In this document: positions 63,215 to 64,000 of the stretch, piece by piece
How positions within the stretch are numbered: position 1 is the first letter of the stretch
How the letters are laid out: every line of letters starts with the position of its first letter
Program-made: the position numbers and the translations under genes
Source: FEN-1139 sp964396375
GTDB taxonomy: Bacteria > Myxococcota_A > Polyangia > Polyangiales > Polyangiaceae
DNA: 64,000 nt
Direction of reading: 5' to 3'
Assembly: GCA_964396375.1 (NCBI GenBank)
Contig: CAYNEY010000018.1
Location: 42,026 to 106,025 of the forward strand
Notes under the pieces: generated by a model
Told to the model about the DNA's origin: nothing
Database searches by the model: none
What the model saw: only the letters and a program-made list of their open reading frames with translations

Positions 63215-63588
63215 CCAATTCCTCCGCTCGGCATCCCGCCCGAAGCACTGCCACCACGACCACCGGCAGCACTCCCGCCAGCACCCGACCAAGCACCTCC
63301 TCGGCTGAAGCCGCCCTGACCCGCCGTGGCTTCACCCGCTGCATCCGCCCCAGATCCTTTACCACCGACGGCTGTTACGACATCGCCTTCACCACTGTGC
63401 TCACCTCCACCACCTGCTTCGGGTGCCTCACCTCCATCGACTAACCCCGACTGCCCTGCCTCGGCAGATCCACCTCCGGAGCTCGAGACATCGGCGATCA
63501 CCGCCTTCGAGCAACCCGCAAGAAGGCCGAGGGCAACCGAGAGAAGTACCGGACGAGGAAGACGCTTGGATGTGGACTCATGTGTCAT
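63206..63588 (-). pseudogene. 5' remnant of a lipoprotein gene with Gly/Ala-rich linker
   Basis: From ATG 63588 the frame gives a lipoprotein signal (LLSVALGLLAGCSK) and about 95 residues of Gly/Ala/Ser-rich linker (GGSAAGGRGGSASGGMPSGG). At about 63205 it runs into the antisense of dedA with no stop codon. The frame then stays open to 62140 across dedA and the pseudouridine synthase gene, which is not a natural protein. The real C-terminal domain is missing. Confidence 0.65.
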
Positions 63589-64000
63589 CGCGCTGCTCGA
63601 CAGATACCCGAGCTGGAAAGCTAGAGCAACGGCCCGGGTCTTCCGCAAGCACGGCGCCAGATCAGGGTTGTTGCGCCCCTGATTCACGGAGACAGGCCCC
63701 CCAACACCAGGCCTCCCGACAAAGGGGTTCATCGTTGCCCGAGCGCCTCTGGACGCACCATCACCGGCCGGGGAGGCGGTGTCAGAGGACGCGTGGTTCG
63801 AGCCGACCATGGACTTCTTGACCCATCCGACGAAACCATGCCGCGGATTGTCGCAGCGGTCGGTCTGCGATCCGCTACAGCGTCAGCGGCTTGTCTCCGC
63901 CTCGTTCCTACTTATGGCACATCGAGGACAAGCGTGGCCAAGTCTCCAGCGTTGATCGGTGGTCGTTCGGCCGAGTTCAGTTCTCCGATAGAGGATCGGG
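63589..64000. other. window end without recognisable gene
   Basis: About 410 bases upstream of the truncated lipoprotein gene. Short open frames are present in several directions but none carries a motif or a good ribosome site. A gene running off the right edge cannot be excluded. Confidence 0.45.

Overview
The window is high-GC bacterial chromosome with no phage, plasmid, insertion-sequence or CRISPR signal. Several features point to a myxobacterium-like organism (Myxococcota). There is a MYXO-CTERM-type C-terminal sorting signal (gene at 11391), many lipoproteins with Gly/Ala/Ser-rich linkers, a Ser/Thr kinase-HDOD fusion at the left edge, a CIRCE-controlled groESL, and dnaA standing apart from dnaN. 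No species is assigned.

Left part (1-25.5 kb). The 3' end of a kinase-HDOD gene is followed by a non-coding stretch with a perfect DnaA box and then dnaA. Convergent to dnaA is a tight five-gene operon on the minus strand: a TPR/periplasmic-binding lipoprotein, tsaE, a zinc-ribbon membrane protein, grpE and dnaK. Next come a membrane protein, a small hypothetical, a MYXO-CTERM exported protein, a PLP aminotransferase, a TraB-family protein and a branched-chain aminotransferase. A very large CtpI-like P-type ATPase follows, then a matrixin-like protease, a lipoprotein whose membrane part resembles NuoH, a GH130 mannosylglucose phosphorylase and class II fructose-bisphosphate aldolase.

Middle (25.5-34.3 kb). 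A hairpin-dense non-coding block lies upstream of the aldolase gene. It is followed by a CotH-like lipoprotein, two SPFH proteins overlapping in an operon, an M14 carboxypeptidase lipoprotein, a rhodanese/MauE/PAP2 operon, and a HEAT-repeat protein with a His/Cys-rich insert.

Sugar region (34.3-50.6 kb). This holds a GH3 glycosidase, a heterodimeric ABC exporter, galK-galT, galE, a second GHMP kinase resembling plant L-arabinokinase, a second galT, a carbohydrate-binding-like lipoprotein, a nucleoside-diphosphate-sugar epimerase, and a GH31 alpha-xylosidase very close to YicI. Together with the GH130 enzyme this looks like cytosolic processing of plant hemicellulose oligosaccharides (xylose-, galactose-, mannose- and possibly arabinose-containing) into glycolysis or sugar-nucleotide pools. 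That pathway is an inference.

Right part (50.6-64 kb). A degenerate retropepsin-like lipoprotein, coaD, a hypothetical, CIRCE-groES-groEL with a strong terminator, and a six-gene minus-strand operon (FtsX-type permease, ATPase, metallophosphoesterase, MBOAT acyltransferase, tail-anchored protein, lipoprotein). It ends with a membrane protein/pseudouridine synthase pair and a junction at about 63205 where a dedA gene and a convergent lipoprotein gene are both cut off. The last 400 bases show no convincing gene.
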